DNA of 64,000 bases from Berberis thunbergii (GCA_003290165.1 QNQO01008287.1:62001-126000); one strand, 5' to 3'; positions 43,884 through 56,200 are shown, counted from the stretch's first letter. Made by a program: numbers and translations. The notes: generated by a model from the letters alone, not told the origin.

Positions 43884-44511
43884 TAACGCCGGGCAGAATA
43901 GTGATTATTCTGCAGGCTAATAGCAACAGATAATTGACAGTGAAGAACACAAGAAGATTACCAAAAAAATACAGAGAAAATTACTCTAATATTTAATCAA
44001 ATTACTCAAATCAAAGGTATCTTTAAAATCAGCCCACAATTAGCTAAAACTCACGATTATTAGAATTTTACGAAAATTAGCAAAACCCCAATAATTATGT
44101 TAAAATAAAATACGTAATGAAAGAAACATACTGCCAGAAATTTGGCCCAAATTGGATTCTGATTCGCTTCCTAAACAATAATTGAAATATTACAAAAAAA
44201 AGGGAAATAAACTACTAAATTTGTGAATTCGAAAGGGGAAATGATGGCTTTTGGCTTCAAAAATATGCACAACGAGCATAGTCAAAGTGCGCGTTGAAAA
44301 GAGCTTTCCGAATTGGGGTCGTTTGCGCGATTCTGATACTCGTAGTCAAAGTTATGGCCAAAATACTAAAACGTACCCGAAATTGCCAAAATTGAAATAG
44401 AATTATGATTTCCTGCCATTCTTGCGTTGATCTGGTAATTCAAGATATCTTAGTGCTAATAACGTGCTATCTGACAGCTCAGCATCATCTGACTCGGATC
44501 CTCCTGCATCA
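43884..44511 (-). repeat. 5' LTR of gypsy element
   Basis: 628 bp, homologous to 38,989-39,632 with scattered substitutions and small deletions; followed on the minus strand by the tRNA-Met(i) type primer-binding site. Confidence 0.92.
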
Positions 44512-46840
44512 CTTGTTCCTGGAGGAGCTCTTCTTTGCGCGCCTTCATGTCAACAAGTTCACGCTCTACCAACTCCAAGTTGCATGTCAGCGCGACAACC
44601 TGGGATTGCTCCGTAGTCAAAATGTTCTTCACATCACTAAGCTCATGTCTCTCCAATTCGAGTTGGTCCTCGACCTTCCTTACCTCCCGAGCATTGAACT
44701 CCACATCGGACTTCGATTGTTATTTATGAACAGCCCAATCGGCATCATTTAAGGCATTCTCCTTAGCAAGGGACCGCGGTTCAAAACACGCCTCCGCCGT
44801 AGCATCATGCGCAACCTTCAGATCACAGCGAGCCAGATCCAACTCCTGCTGAAATATGTCTCTCGTGGTCCTCCTATCTGCTAGATCAGACTCAAGGGAG
44901 TCCAAACGAACCCTTTGAGCCTCAACATCAACGGACAACCGTTACAACCTCCTCTCGTCGGCCTGCTTCCTCAGCAGCTCAATCTCATAAAACACGTCAG
45001 TATACAACGTCTGCATGTGCGAGAAGAGACGCTCCATGGTGTACACACTCTCACGGGCCTCTTCGACTTTCGTCCCAGCAAGGGTCACCTGGCTCAAGTG
45101 ATACATTCCCAGCATAGGGTACTTTAAACCTTATCCATACGCCCTTTTAGTGTATCCTCCTCGGATTTTAGACCGTGGTCCATCAGCCAGTTATGACACC
45201 TACTTATATGCTTCATCGAAGCATAGTCCACATCAACCTATCAGTGCCAGACCTGAGTGCTCATCTTTAGTAAGTCTGGTGCAAATAGATTTATCTGCGC
45301 ATCCAGATGAAGCTCTCCTGGACAAGGGATCACGCCAACACCACCTTTTGTAGTCACCACTACTCCCAGGCATTCTTCCAGAGCCTTTCCTTTGTCACCA
45401 GCAACAAACCCCTTAGTGTGAGACGGCTCAGCTGGATCTGGAGAAAGAGAAGGAAGCAAGTTGTCCAACGAACCCTCAAACACCTTGAGATATGACCTGG
45501 AGCAAGACGGAAAACAATGCGGCTGTGAGACACTTGGCCCGTGTCAGCACAACCACTATTGGTCCGCCCACTAATGGGACGATCGGCTTCCAGAATCTCA
45601 GGTGGATCCACACAGGAGCCTTCTATTGGAACGGTTCTGGGTTGGTTGGCACCAGAAGAAGCCGCCATTGCAACTAACATCACCTGCTCGCTCAAAGCTT
45701 CCGCCTGCGCGACACTAAGATTCGATATATCTTCAACCTCTGCCAATCGTAGGTGGTTCTTCTCCCAGCCAAATACATCGGCCTTCGCCCTGACGGGCCA
45801 ATCAGACTCACTTTCTTCACTTATTGGAACAGACTATTTTGAAGACGATCCAGTCCTAACGCGGGACTTCTTTGAACTTACAAATGAGGCAAACGTCTCA
45901 TATGGTTCCTTTGTGTTAGACGAGACAAAAGTCTAGGCCCCGACAACCTTCTTTTTCCTAGAAGGGGCCCACCTTCATACTTAACTTGCTAAGATTGATA
46001 GAGAGTGGGGCCACATGCAAGTTGTCCCACAGTCTACTGCGAATAAATATGGTGACACATATGACGTCCACCACATTTTGCGTTGGCAAGCCACAAAATG
46101 TTTCCATAGTGTTTCGTTCCTCAGGGGTAAGAGGAGAAGTAGGGAATCGTCATGCGAGGAACACGAGCAATGATTAACATACAATCAAGCGCGACGAAAT
46201 CAGAAGAAAATGCTATACGTACGAAGTAGCTTGAACTCTCGTTCGAGCGGGCGACCCTTGAACTTGAGGTACTTTGAATCCGTAGTAGTCAAGAAGCAAT
46301 ATTTTTGTCAAAACTTGAAGTCATCGGGTAGATCACAAAGCAAGCCGGCGACGTCATTTTACAGACAGGGTTATTTTTCAACCGATGAGAAGTCAGCAAC
46401 TGGATCACTCGTGGAGTCACGCGAACGCCAGCCTCCTTCACCCTAATCAAAATGAGAAGAACGATCATGCACCAGTTAGGCCCCAACTGGGTCGAAAGGA
46501 ATTCCAAGGAAGTCCAAGAAGTCCCAAATCACATCCAGAACGAGAAAATGGACTCCAATTTGGAGCATCCCATGATGCAAACAGATGAACCTCTCCTGTC
46601 GCAACATTGGCATTTGGTCATCCTTCAGAGCATATAATGGCAGGTCCTTAAGGACCCAAAACTTCGTACGGATTCTAGCAAGATTCGATTCGGAAAAGCA
46701 ACTTGTATTCAAAAAACTCAAGGCCACTGGCCAAAATTGCGTCATCAATAAGTTTTTGTTGAGCCATGGAAAAGATGAAACAATTTTTTCAATAAAAAAC
46801 AAACAGAGCAAGATCTCTAAGAGCGAGAAAATATAAGAGT
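44512..46840 (-). pseudogene. Tat-type antisense additional ORF (gypsy-type transposon domain plus coiled coil)
   Basis: On the minus strand, frames at 46,811-46,476 and 46,507-46,289 (GVHFLVLDVIWDFLDFLGI, LGPNWCMIVLLILIR, EAGVRVTPRVIQLL) resemble the domain catalogued as putative gypsy-type transposon (PF04195). A Ser/Pro-rich middle (45,746-45,241) and a strongly heptad-patterned coiled coil follow (44,938-44,456: ERHELSDVKNILTTEQSQV, ERELVDMKARKEELLQEQ). Such proteins are encoded antisense, between integrase and 3' LTR, in Tat-lineage gypsy elements such as Grande. A plus-strand LTR-like sequence with TATA box lies just beyond, which fits. Multiple frameshifts; split by the gypsy insertion at 44,512. 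Confidence 0.62.
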
Positions 46841-47032
46841 TAGTCTCCGCAGAAAGGATGGCTTAAATTGGGATTGGCTTCCCGCCTCTTCTCCACTGAA
46901 CCGTCGCACGTTCAATTAATAAAGCGCGCGGCTCAAGCAAATGATTCCGACTCAATCATCAGAAATGGTGTATCTTTTTAGGAAATGACTTAGCGAACCG
47001 ATGTGATGGTCCACTAACTCAGGAGGGGTAGC

Positions 47033-47680
47033 TGATGATATACCAAAACGGTCTCGATTCTATGTCGTACACGTGTCATGATGGTCTCAAGGAAAAGATA
47101 AAGATAGGCCATAGCGTCAGCTCGACACTGATCCGGCGCATATGGTTCTAAACCCACCCAATGCAATCTGCCAATCAGACCCTAATTCTTACAGCCCGCT
47201 AGGCCCACATCTCTCACAGCTATTCTCAATACTCGTAAGTCTTGTTAAGGCAAGTATCTCAAGGATCAGTTTCGGACAGGCAATTACAGCGGCTCTTTGC
47301 TTCTAACTAGGAAGCATATTTCATAGTACGTATCACATATGGAGACTTTCACATATAGAATACTCTCGGAAAGGGAACTATCTCTCGCGTATCTAGGAGC
47401 ACATGGCTAATAGGGAAACTTTCCTCCACAACACGACTCCTAATTAGAGAAGGATCTCCACAAAGATCTTCTTCCCTAAACTATGTCATCGATGGTCTGG
47501 TTGAGCCAGGACTCCTGTACTATAAATAAGACACGAGGTTGGTAAGCTAAGGTACACTACAATTCACTATTTATAGCATTACACCTTCCTCAGATCTCTG
47601 TCTGATTTTAGAATCAGAGTGTCATCGACCACCACAACGGTGGTCCGTAGCTCACGTGTGTTCCTTGTGCAGAATTGCAG
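47033..47680 (+). repeat. putative 3' LTR of Tat-like element
   Basis: A purine run aggaggggtagc at 47,021-47,032 precedes TGATGATATACC, as a polypurine tract precedes an LTR. The block contains a good TATA box (actataaataag, 47,519) and a leader-like stretch after it. The partner LTR is not found in the window, so the right border is a guess. Confidence 0.45.
47517..47528 (+). promoter_or_regulatory. TATA box of the putative LTR
   Basis: tactataaataaga on the plus strand with GC-richer flanks; expected start about 30 bp downstream. Confidence 0.5.
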
Positions 47681-47689
47681 GTCAAGGTC

Positions 47690-48120
47690 AGAGCAGGGAG
47701 CGAAAAACAATTGCCTCAGTATGTTTAAAATTACAAATGCATCAAGTTTGACTCCTCAAAAGAATTTTGGTAGTGTTTCACAAAGAGGAAAAGCTAATTG
47801 TTTTTTTTTTACAATGGTGTTGAGCCTTTTATTTTAGAATTTTAGTAGTAAATTGAACAATTTTTAGTTAAACACTTAACTTCCATTTTATGTTAATTTT
47901 CCCTACTTTTGTTATATTTTCACTTATCATAATTCTTAGCAACCACTATTAATCATGAATGGTGCCACTTTGCATTTTGTAGGAAAACAATAAAATGAGG
48001 AGGGGGAATTAGTGAGATGAAATTTGAGAATCTTATTGAATTATTAGAAAACTTTTTATTTGCTTTATTTAAGGGGTGCCAAGGTAAAAGTGTGGGGCGG
48101 CAGTATATTCCCTACTACTA
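47690..48120. other. no gene seen
   Basis: AT-rich intergenic DNA between the putative Tat LTR and a leader-like block. Nothing recognised. Confidence 0.5.
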
Positions 48121-48129
48121 TTTATTTTC

Positions 48130-48347
48130 AAAACCCAAAGTTCCCGCCCGTTTAACACTTTCAGCAATCAATCCAACTCTCTTTTCGTCCAAACATCTTT
48201 TAGGTCTTCGATCATCATTTTTCCCCTTTTTTGCTTTTATTTGAAAATCTCTCCAACATTTATTCCAACTTTGCGATATTCAGAGAATCTCAAGAGTTTC
48301 ATCTTCTCTTCAGACATCTCAGATCGATCAGGAGTCTTCATTCTCAA
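48130..48347 (+). promoter_or_regulatory. orphan leader exon with splice donor
   Basis: A pyrimidine-rich, ATG-poor block starting after cccaaagttcccgcccg and ending tctcaag|gtaagcaaccc looks like a plant first non-coding exon with a good 5' splice site. No exon follows on this strand before the oppositely oriented RADIALIS-like gene. It may be a remnant promoter/leader or belong to a transcript antisense to that gene. Confidence 0.35.
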
Positions 48348-48675
48348 GGTAAGCAACCCTAAATTGAATCCTTCCTTACTTGTGTTTTGTTTTGTCCATA
48401 TAATATATTGTTTTGGCTTAGTCTATTAGCATATATTTGAAATTGGTTGGTCGGATTCGATTATCGGAGACAGACGAATATATGCTAGATTGTTCAAGTA
48501 ACACAGAAATTGCTTCTCTGGATTGAAAAGTTACATTACAGTAGGAACAGTGGAGGAACAAAGAGTTGTACATTGATGCTTTTATGAGACAAGAAGAGAA
48601 GAAGTAGAAACATTGATAGTGATGTTTTAGGGATTTGTTTGAGAAACTTCATACATCCTTATCTGCAGATTTGCT

Positions 48676-49597
48676 TCACTGGAGCTTTAGATACTTCATC
48701 CTGAAAAGAAAAAACAATTCGTAAAATGAGAGAAACTATTGCGTCAAATTAATGTTTATCAAAATAACTACGAGAATAAGAAACCAAACGATTTGATGAC
48801 ATTAAATTTAGGGTAGCTTTGTCGAGTATATTCTTGTGTAGATTGAGTGAATATGATGTGTTGGGAGTGGAGATGAGCTTGCATCTGAATTAGGATCAGA
48901 GCACATTTTTGGTGGATGGAAAGTTTCAATGTTTTGAAGTAATTAGATTAACTGCATTAAGTTAGAGTTGGCAGTCTTTCGCTATGTTGGCCCTTAAATT
49001 CACTGAAAAACAATGAAAGGTGTTTTTAGATAAGGCGCAAGCTGTTCCATGGACGTACATGAAACATATACATCTGGACGAGCGTGCGGGGACCATTTGT
49101 TGGTATTATGACATAGAGTTGTACTTGTATGCAAATGAACAAAATAGTATCTCCTTCTATCAGATGGTTAAGTTTGAGCCTGGATAGGTGGCTGGACTCG
49201 AACCAAGACCACACAGTTGCTAAGCAATATGTCTGCTCTAGGCTCAAGCTCATAGGTTTATGGAACCAACTAGGACTTGATATTTTTTACAGTTTTTAGT
49301 ACTATGCGAGTGAAGGTAGTAATAGGGGTTGGGCTACTACCTCTGTTCTTCCTTGATAATGTTGCTGGTTTCTCCGGTTGTTCTATAGTTTGGGAACGGA
49401 ATTTTCCCAGACTCGATATACTTGACATCCTCTTCGAGGAGCTCATAGTGCCTCTTGACTTCCTCTACAGTTTTTCCACCGACAGCCTTGGCAATATTGT
49501 ACCAGCGGTCTGGGATGTTCTGGTCATATTTGGCAAGTGCCTCCTCAAACAATTTGTTTTGCTTAGTAGTCCAGGTTGATCCTCCGTTGCGCGACAT
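48676..49597 (-). CDS. RADIALIS-like SANT/MYB protein, two exons, intact
   Basis: Exon 1 is 49,597-49,341 (start [17 protein letters not shown]); exon 2 is 48,700-48,676. The intron 49,340-48,701 has GT-AG borders (gtagtag ... tttcag). The spliced CDS is 282 nt, 93 residues, with a TGA stop. Residues about 8-62 form one SANT/MYB repeat (W in STWTT, W in [13 protein letters not shown], then VKRHYELL), followed by the RADIALIS signature [16 protein letters not shown] and a short tail ending LKLQ. The I-box protein RADIALIS controls dorsal petal identity by competing with DIVARICATA partners; small RL paralogues in other plants have varied roles. The start is chosen at the first ATG; a TTG four codons upstream is not used. 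The length and two-exon structure, with only seven codons in exon 2, match the family. It is the only gene here without lesions. Confidence 0.95.
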
Positions 49598-49838
49598 TTC
49601 TTTTAGCAAATAAAATCTTGAGAATGAGAGCTAGGTTGGTGTGATAAGAATGAAAAGTGTTGTAATGGAAGATAGGTTGATGCTTGTTCGAGGAAATAGG
49701 CGGAGAAGGAATAAGCAAAGCTTTTGGGATAATAGCAAGTGAATCCCTTGAGAGTATTAAAAGGGATTGAGATTGAGTGAGAGTCAAGGGAGAAGAACTT
49801 AGTCAGAATGGTGTGAGCAAGGAGAAGCCACGCATGCT

Positions 49839-49845
49839 TTTTATA
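49839..49845 (-). promoter_or_regulatory. TATA box of the RADIALIS-like gene
   Basis: TATAAAA on the minus strand, 242 nt upstream of the ATG, within ctataaaaagca. The interval to the ATG is pyrimidine/adenine-rich and has no in-frame alternative domain, which fits a 5' UTR of about 210 nt. Confidence 0.65.
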
Positions 49846-49849
49846 GGAA

Positions 49850-50756
49850 GGAGGAGAGAGAGATGTGGTCGTGGGGCTGTGCCAGTTGGAGAATAAAATT
49901 TGTAAAACTGTTTAGAATAATTAGTGACTCATCCCCTTAGGATCCACAAGGTGAAGCAGGAGTGCAGAACAAGGAAAACCATATGGTAAAATATCAAAAC
50001 TAGCGAGTATAGAGTGTCTTTTCAACCCCTTTTGACAGTATATACAACAAGAGATATCCTTTCTTGCAATTTACTAAGAACACACAAAAGAAAATTATAC
50101 ATGATTTTGTTATATTAGAGTAGTTTTTTGTTTCCTGAATACACAAATAATTTGAGGGAAGTACGCTTGTCTTAGGCTTAACTATAGTTCTTGTATTTCG
50201 TACATTACATGTCTTTGTCAGTTATTCGTTCTACTGAAATAAGCATAGTTGTTTTCATTATGTTATATATTTATCAAGATAAATACCCTTTTTATTCTTC
50301 CTCAATAAATGCATATTTCTTAACTGAGTCCTCATCATGCACTCATCATAGATAAGGATGGATGGGAACTAAAGTTGTGTGAAAGCATTTTTACATATAC
50401 TCAACCAAGTGTATAAAAATTGCTTTAGTTTATAATTAGAAAAGTTTCAGATTGTAACAGCTAAAAGCCCTGTGTTTTTAAATATATTTAGTTAAAAACA
50501 GAAAAAAATAAAATAAAATGGAGAAACCAGAAAAGTGACAGCTTTATTTCTACGTGTTAAACGAGCTTTTGTTATAGTGACTGCTTAGATTTATAAGGGA
50601 AGCAATCTAAATGATCCATCTTTGCGATGAAGATACCTGAGAAAGAACTAGACGCCGAATCCATACAGAAATGGGTAAAATTCTAAACTCAGAATTATGG
50701 GGTTGTCTTTTATGGGACTTTGAGGGAAGATATTGGTTTTGGCTTTTTATAAAACA
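49850..50756. other. RADIALIS-like promoter and intergenic DNA
   Basis: No open frame of interest. Upstream region of the RADIALIS-like gene up to the LTR element. Confidence 0.5.
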
Positions 50757-51006
50757 TGTTAAGGGAAATGTATAGAAAATAATTGAGAATTGTATTATTG
50801 TTGTTATTATCATTGACTGAATACAGTTAACTTTGACATAACCTTGTAGAAACAGAAAGCTTAAAACTTTCTATACGAGATATTATAATTGTGTCATATT
50901 TTGACTATTATGACTTTTCTATTATTGCAGTTTCCTTCTTGTAGAGGTGGAACAATTTTAGACTTGGGCTTGGCTATGTTAAGTGCAAGTCCTACATATT
51001 CTAACA
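50757..51006 (-). repeat. 3' LTR of the small LTR element
   Basis: Matches 53,041-53,288, with many point differences and a small deletion of the agcttatatag segment. Confidence 0.87.
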
Positions 51007-51445
51007 GCCTCCCACAAGTTGGACTTGTAGATGCAAACGAAATGTGCAGCTTAGAGGAAACTTTGAAGTCAAATTTGGTGAAGAAATTATGACTGTCGAG
51101 TAAAGCTGACTCGAGGCATCATGATTGTCGAATTATGAAAAATTCTTGTATGAAGAAAGCATGACTCAATTCGAGTTAACACAGATTTTGGTATTACTCA
51201 ATTCGAGTCAACACATTTTTTTGTTGGTGGTGGTACTCAGTAAAGGTGTGGGGTGCAAATAGCACGAAGAGTTTTAAAACTCCTTTTCCCTTCTTACAGT
51301 CGTCTTCTTCGTGGAGAAGCACGAAGAAGCTTTTGGTTCGTTCCATTCCTGTTTTGCTATGTCATCTTTTTTGTGTGGAGTAGGGGGAAGAAAGATCAGG
51401 TGAGAGAGATGAAGGGAGTTGAGGCTGGATCGTGGTGGTTGAGAC

Positions 51446-52248
51446 CAAGGGCAGAGCCAAGATTTTTGTCTAAGGGATGGGATTTTTTTTTTAATATTTT
51501 GAGCTTGTTTTTCACGTAAAAAATGATTATTTTGAAAAAAAACACTTATCGTACAAGTTGTGTTTTTTTTTCTTTTCAAAGATGTAAAATTCTCAATCAT
51601 AATAATTTGCTAATAATAACTGCCAAGCAAAAAACTAATCCTCTTATGGATACACTGGCAATATGCCAAAATTTTGATTTTCGAAGAAGTTTTTCCTTAC
51701 AATATCACTTGCTCAAGATCGGCATAATCAAAGCATGGCCAAATTAATGTGTCTTAAAATGATAAGTGGACTTATGCCAACTTAACGAATATCTCCATAA
51801 GAGTCCCAAATAGTTTAACATAGCTAAATGTAGATAGTGATGAAAAATGGATATGATTTCATAAGAAAATAATTGGTGAACATGAGGTAATGTTGATGGC
51901 TAGCAAGTGTTTGAATGAAATTGAAATGGAAATTAGTATTGCACTAGTGTTAGAGGGTAAATTACATTTTTCATAGAGCCAACAATAAGTAAGACCGAAA
52001 TCTAGTAGGCAAACATGGACTTTTCATAGAATTGGTTTGTTGTTTATAAAATATTTTATTGGGAATGAATTATCTTATGCTTATATATGAGGGGGTGAGG
52101 GAGGGGGCATAACAATAATTTTAGGGGGGGCAAGTTAATAAAAATATTTTGTGGGTCCTACATTATCTATGCTAATGGTAGAAAATCTCAAAGTTGAGGG
52201 GGGGCAATTGGCCCCCCTCCCCCCAATGCTCAATGCGGCTCTGCCCAT
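51446..52248. mobile_element. Mutator-like TIR element nested in the LTR element
   Basis: 803 bp flanked by GGTTGAGAC at 51,437-51,445 and 52,249-52,257 (9-bp target duplication). The ends share an inverted GGGCAGAGCC. The interior has no transposase; it contains G-rich and C-rich runs (gggggggg near 52,125 and cccccctcccccc near 52,210). The 9-bp duplication fits the Mutator superfamily, but the terminal repeats are short, so the family call is tentative. Confidence 0.78.
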
Positions 52249-52376
52249 GGTTGAGACGCAAGATGTCTGTTGCGATCTGTTAAGAGGTTGTGTTGACCAG
52301 ATTGTTGTTGTGGAGAAAGGAAATGTTGTTGTGTGTGATATCTTCTATTTGTTGATATCTCTGGTGTTAAGGAAAG

Positions 52377-52766
52377 TTAGAACTCTGTTTCTCGATTGTT
52401 TTGAGAGCTTGGCTGTGATCTTTTGTTGGTGCATGAAGGAGTTATCTGAATCTGTTTTTCCTCCAATTGATGATCTTTGGTTGTTGTATGAAGGTGAATT
52501 CTCCTTGGGCGTGAGATCGGCGTGAAGGAGGCGGGGATGTGAAATTTTATCTCTGTCTTGGCTGTTGCTCCGGCTACGAATGTTTTGCTTTGTTGTTGTA
52601 TTCTTGTAAGAAGACTCACATGAGATACTTGCTGAAGTTGATCAGCATAAACAGCTTCAAACGAGGTGAAGATGGACATCACAATTGAAAAATTGATTTT
52701 TTTCAGAGTGTGATTTCCCTTCAATTTGGTTGAACTTGATGTTGAGGATGCTCTTGCTACTGTCAT
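52377..52766 (-). other. unrecognised open frame in the small LTR element
   Basis: 129 codons on the element's sense strand, starting shortly after the primer-binding site, Ser/Thr/Gln-rich. It lies where gag should begin but shows no gag motif. Low-confidence remnant. Confidence 0.3.
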
Positions 52767-53040
52767 CCATTCCCCTCTTGCATCTAGCGTAGTTGTCGGA
52801 GGCGAGGAAGAGCTTGAATCCCCGAAGTCTTAGGTCACCAAAGAAAGTTGCTTTGTACCATGTAAAAACTTAAGCTAATAAAAAGGGCATATCTAACATA
52901 TATCAAGGTCAGGGTCTACGGAATAGGTGGAGTGGATTTTTAGTCTCAATACTCCCTCTCAGCGCAATGGCTGAAAATTACCTCTGCAATTGTGCTAGAT
53001 GAGAATCGAACCGACCTTTTCAAACAAAAGCTCGATACCA

Positions 53041-53288
53041 TGTTAAGAAAATAATTGAGAATTGTATTATTGTTGTTATTGTTCTTGACTAAATACAAGC
53101 TTATATAGAGCTAACTTTGACATAACCTTATAGAAACAGGAATCTTAAAACTTTTTATACAAAATATTCTAATAGTGTCATATTTTGACTTTCCTATTTC
53201 GACTTTCCTACTTTCCTTCTTTGTAGAGGTATATCAATTTTGGACTTGGGCTTGACTATGTTGAGTGCAAGCCCTACATATTCTAACA
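53041..53288 (-). repeat. 5' LTR of the small LTR element
   Basis: 248 bp, TG...CA; adjacent primer-binding site at 53,030-53,040. Confidence 0.87.
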
Positions 53289-56200
53289 GAAAACAAAAAT
53301 AAAAAAAATAAAAACTATGTGTTTGATTGACAAACTCTATATAAGACATTGAAAATAAATAGGAGAGGAGGAGAAAAAAATTTGGGCACGTGATATTTCT
53401 TGAGTTTTTTATGAAAAAATTTCTTTACCAACTTATAAATTTTTTCCATGATTTTGGAAGAAAACATGCACTTAAAGGTAATCTTGAAACTGCCACCTTC
53501 ACTCTCCCTTTCTATCCCCTCCCCATTATGTGCACCCAAATTGTATTTTGCCAAAAGGGCTTTTAAACTCCGAAGTAAACATAAAACCCACTAGAACCTT
53601 GTAAAAAAGCTGTCATCCATAAACTGAGATTTTGTAGTTGGTCTGTTGCTTTCACTGCTTAAACGGTTTGTTTAGAAAAACCCACGTTCCTTAACATTTT
53701 ATTGTCTTCTTCCACTCTCAAGTAAGTTGAGATAAAAGCGTGTCATGAGTTTCAGCAAGAAAAAATTTACAACAAGTTTAGCAATCTAGCTAAGCCATAA
53801 TTCCCATTTTCACAAGCTCTCTCATCATCATCTCTCTCGGTGGACCCAAGAGTGGATACTGGAGTGTGGAGTATAAGCATGGCTATTGTACATCCGTATC
53901 CAGTTCACGAAAGCTACTACTACAAACCCATTTCTCTCTGTCTGTCAAGCTGTCTTGAAGGGTATCTCTTGAGGTGTGTTTGGGGTTTTCTTGTATATGG
54001 TAAATCTACTACATCATGGAAAATTGTAGCCTTGTTACTTTATTCTGAGCTCCATTCCAAGGAGCTCCAGCTGAGCTTGCTGAGTGTCCGTACAATGATG
54101 GGTGTTGGGGTTTTCTGTATATGAGGTCAACAGGAACTCTTTTGGGAGTTAGGACCCTTCATCCTCTTTTAGGATCCTGTCCAATCATGGAAACGATCTG
54201 TGTCATTCACCACTCCTCTAAATCCTCGTCTTCCATTATTCACTCTATTTACTTATTACCATACAACACAATATGTTTGTTGTGTACGTTGTATCACCTG
54301 CAAGAATCTTAACAGGTCCAATCTTGATGGACAGCCTTATCTTCTAGGAAGTTTGCTAGGTAATGGGTAAAACCATTTGTGTGAAGAGTTTGGAGAAAGC
54401 TTATTGCCTGACTAGAAAGCCTGTCGCGCGTTTAGTAAATGAGGCGAAAGGCCCACGTGGCAAGTGAGCTTCTTCGATGATGGGTAACTTTAGGCTATAA
54501 GGTTCTCGAATCTCCACATTCGTTGAAGTGACCATGGGGATAAGCACACAATTACTGTTAGTTGGTACTAAGTATTTGAACAAATTTGAATCAGTTACCC
54601 TTATGGTGTGGATGCTGTCACCGTAATATCTTGATAACATGCATTGTCGAATGTCATTAGAAGAGTGCAAATAGAATTCTCAATCTGGTTGCAGACACTT
54701 CAAGTTTTTAAATCAATTTTTGAACAATAACTGTTTTAATATACAAGTTTCAAGTAGTGAGTGATAATTGCATTTTCAGTATATTTATCAGGATATCATC
54801 AAAAAAAAATATATATATATATATTTTTGATGACAAAGAAAAGCAAACGGGAATGAAATCCACGATTTTTATGGAACCGGAGTTGGTCCTAGTATTTGTG
54901 TAAAAACTATAAGTGGCTCCTCATATACAAGTAGTTTTGCAGGTATCCTTTTATGCAACTTCCCTAAACAATTAGGGTCATTGTCTTTTCTGTTACCACT
55001 TGTTACCTGGCAACTATGGTTGAATCTTTCCGAAATATCTCTCGTCTTTAATTTGCAAGAACATGCATTTTGTTAACTGGTGTGATCTATGTGCAAGTGT
55101 TAAAAGTAATGGATGATATGGATTTAAAGATGATGTTTATGTCCTCTTTAGCTATTACATGTTAAGAACATTTTCTAGATGGAAGGGACAACAGCCAGAC
55201 AATTATTTCCCTTGTTGCTCCCTTTAGATTAACAAAAACTTTATCTTTTAATCGTTTGTTTACTTTATAATAGAAAATCTTCCCTTTTCAATTTGCTTTT
55301 GTTGTTGAAGATAATTAGATCCCCCATTAGTTATTTCAGGAGTATTATTGATAAAACAGTGAAATTGCCAATAAGTATCTACTGACTAGTGGATGTGCAC
55401 TAGCATGGGAATGCTTCTTTTTTTTGCTAAGTTATCTCAATTGGTTGCGAACAGGTTGCAAAAAATACCACTAGCATGCATTTTATATTCAGGGAGCTTC
55501 TAGGAATCATTTATTAGTTATAAAGTTATAAAACTTCACAAGTCATTGTGGGGTTACTTATCACTAGTCAGGGGATGTTGAACAGACCAAGGTGTCAATC
55601 TTGTTTGAACACAAAGAAAAATGGTTTCTGAAATTTAATACTAGTAGGGTGGTAAAAGAATAAATTGCTTGCGATTTTATGCTTTGTTGACATATTGGAA
55701 TATGATACATTAAACAAGAAAAGCATTCATTGAACCTTTAAAATTACTATAATTCCTATTACGGTTTCTGTTTTAACACTGTTGGCTGTTATTTTGGGCT
55801 GCTGTGCTGGAAAGCATAGTGTTGTTCAAGTTGTTCTTAATTTTTAACTGGCTTTATAATTATAGCTTTGATTACTTTCGGTAGGTTGTTCGCAAAGGTA
55901 ACAGAAGCAATCTGGTCTTTCTCTAGTTAGGATTTGGTGGACCCTGAATGTCCAATGGTGGATCATCTCTACACAACAGCATCCCACTCTTAAGCCAGGT
56001 TTACAAGGGGCAGCCATGGCATGCCAATGTAAAGGACCTTTTATTGACCCACCATTTGTTCTTTCATTCTCAGACAACTTTCCATGCTCAACACTGAAAT
56101 AAGGACTTTTGTCATCTCTACCAGTCAGATTATGTTTATCCCTACTTTTTGGGTATTCTGTCTTCATACAGGTTATGCCAGCTTCACCATAATGTGGACT

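Larger units (their letters stand above)
38989..44511 (-). mobile_element. Ty3/gypsy retrotransposon, full length, minus strand
   Basis: LTRs at 38,989-39,632 and 43,884-44,511 are homologous along their length. The duplication CTTGT flanks the element at 38,984-38,988 and 44,512-44,516. The primer-binding site (43,870-43,881, minus TTGGTATTAGAGC) is the tRNA-Met(i) type. Gag, protease, RT/RNase H and integrase follow in gypsy order, as in chromoviruses, although I see no clear chromodomain. Several stops and frameshifts make it inactive. It interrupts the antisense ORF of a Tat-like element. Confidence 0.95.
50757..53288 (-). mobile_element. small LTR retrotransposon without gag-pol, minus strand
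   Basis: Direct repeats 50,757-51,006 and 53,041-53,288 (about 250 bp each, TGTTAAG ... TCTAACA). On the minus strand the right LTR is followed at once by TGGTATCGAGC (53,030-53,040), a tRNA-Met(i) type primer site, and the left LTR is preceded by a purine-rich gtgggaggc. The flanks are A-rich (aaaaca on both sides, offset by one base), so the target duplication is uncertain. The 2.0-kb interior has no recognisable gag or pol, so this is a non-autonomous element, probably copia-type. A TIR element sits inside at 51,446. Confidence 0.85.

Noticed and set aside
49180..49235. ggttcgagtcc-type motif near the RADIALIS-like intron
   Set aside because: Only a B-box-like string on the minus strand; no cloverleaf could be traced.
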